Below, piece after piece: positions 30,650 through 31,436 of a stretch of DNA of 31,436 nt. Position 1 is the stretch's first letter. Each line of letters begins with the position of its first letter. Under the pieces are notes generated by a model. It was given only the letters and a program-made list of their open reading frames with translations, did no database searches and was not told the DNA's origin. Position numbers and translations under genes: made by a program. This stretch comes from Schoenoplectus triqueter. Lineage: Eukaryota; Streptophyta; Magnoliopsida; Poales; Cyperaceae. The stretch covers positions 1 to 31,436 of the forward strand of contig CAXKVV010001406.1 of the NCBI GenBank assembly GCA_964058805.1, written 5' to 3'.

Positions 30650-31436
30650 TAAAGAAGAGAAATCTGACACTGCCTTTTTACACAAAATAATTGAGCTGCG
30701 CAGATGCATTCTGAAGAACAAATCGGAAATGCAACAAAAGTAGCCCTTTGAATAAAGAAACTAAGAAATCAGAAACCAAATAGACACACCTATTAGCTTA
30801 ACAGTCAATATATCTGTACGCTGGTATGATGTTTGCTCGATGATTCCTCCAAAGAAATTATCACTGTTTGCGAATGTCATGTTTCAATTAGATCTTTGCC
30901 AAAACAATAGAAAAGAAAACCTGAAGCCTGATCCAGTACTTTTAATTGCATCAGTACTTCTAATTTGCCAGTACTTTTATGCAATCTTCAATGGTCCAAG
31001 GATGCACAAAGGCAAGACGTCTGATCCTGCTGAGCGCAAGAAATTCTGTAATGCATAACACGTCTGCGGTATTTTTTAAATGCCTTTCTAGATGAACCCT
31101 GATTTTAATAATTGTAAAGCTATAAATAATGTGGAGTCCTAGAATAGCATCAGTCAGCAGCCTCCCTATGATCTGTAGGAGCCCCTCAGTCATAAAATCT
31201 TAAAAGAAGTTATCTCCAGCATTTCATAAATAAATGATCACCTGAAACTTGAGAAAGCATGACAATATGATATTAATATTTTGTTACAGTCAAAGGCAAC
31301 CTAAAACACAACCATTGTATCATGATCATAACAGGCATCAAAATTAAACTGAAAGCCTCGAAATCAACAAGTTGATGAAAGAAATACACAGAGCCTACAG
31401 CTCATCTAACTCCCATTATTTACCGCCCCCGCTCAA
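30650..31436 (-). other. Gene-proximal-looking sequence at the right edge
   Basis: The base composition is more balanced than in most of the window and lacks repeats. On the minus strand there are splice-like signals: GCATTACAG at about 31050, CTTCAG|GTTTTC near 30923, and TTTCAG near 31240. The block between the first two reads FLALSRIRRLAFVHPW or NFLRSAGSDVLPLCILGPLK, depending on frame, and both frames end in a stop before the donor. This suits a UTR, an intron-rich gene end or a non-coding transcript on the minus strand. A 72-codon plus-strand ORF (30840-31058) is an alternative. None is recognised. Confidence 0.3.

Overview
The window is strongly AT-rich, repeat-dense nuclear DNA, most likely intergenic sequence of a flowering plant. 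The evidence is the mix of plant-type elements: hAT-like elements with degenerate GACCCGA or TTCGAGCTCG interiors, Mutator-like MITEs with 9-bp target duplications, foldback MITEs bounded by (TA)n, and tRNA-derived SINE-like heads. There are also decayed LTR-like sequence and long microsatellites. There is no bacterial or organellar gene organisation and no intact conserved protein gene. I cannot name the species.

Layout. 1-1750: low-complexity DNA, a 43-bp minisatellite and a foldback with small hairpins. 1750-5320: mostly unassigned AT-rich DNA with a possible degraded LTR near 3.7-4.5 kb. 5320-7019: a 1.7-kb TIR element whose interior is a tandem array of about 365-bp AT-rich units. A truncated inverted copy lies at 27.86-28.87 kb. 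7145-8436: hAT-like element with GACCCGA-type repeats. 10756-11115 and 14631-15069: two members of one Mutator-like MITE family, each with a perfect 9-bp target duplication. The second carries six near-identical 21-bp palindromes. 12.39-13.88 kb: four consecutive foldback elements separated by (TA)n(GA)n tracts. 15.47-15.76 kb: two antiparallel SINE-like heads. 16.66-17.05, 26.34-26.42 and 26.77-27.12 kb: a foldback family with GGAAGGGATC ends. 18.74-19.10 and 29.91-30.30 kb: two copies of an element with YAGGGGYGGAT ends. 28.88-30.38 kb: a foldback, an exact 82-bp duplication and a wide 52-bp inverted repeat.

The most notable unit is 20406-23641. It looks like one hAT-like element, with a CAGGGCGGCAA start, TTCGA-rich arms and 7/8-matching flanking octamers. 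It carries a gene-like insert on the minus strand. The insert has a GC-rich CT-tract first exon, a splice donor, and two downstream exon-like blocks with good splice sites. Read across one apparent 1-base frameshift, these blocks encode a short acidic peptide. It is best read as a Pack-type element carrying a captured gene fragment. A smaller relative without insert (24001-24597) lies just downstream.

No two genes can be shown to work together here. The less AT-rich last 800 bases may belong to the end of a neighbouring gene.
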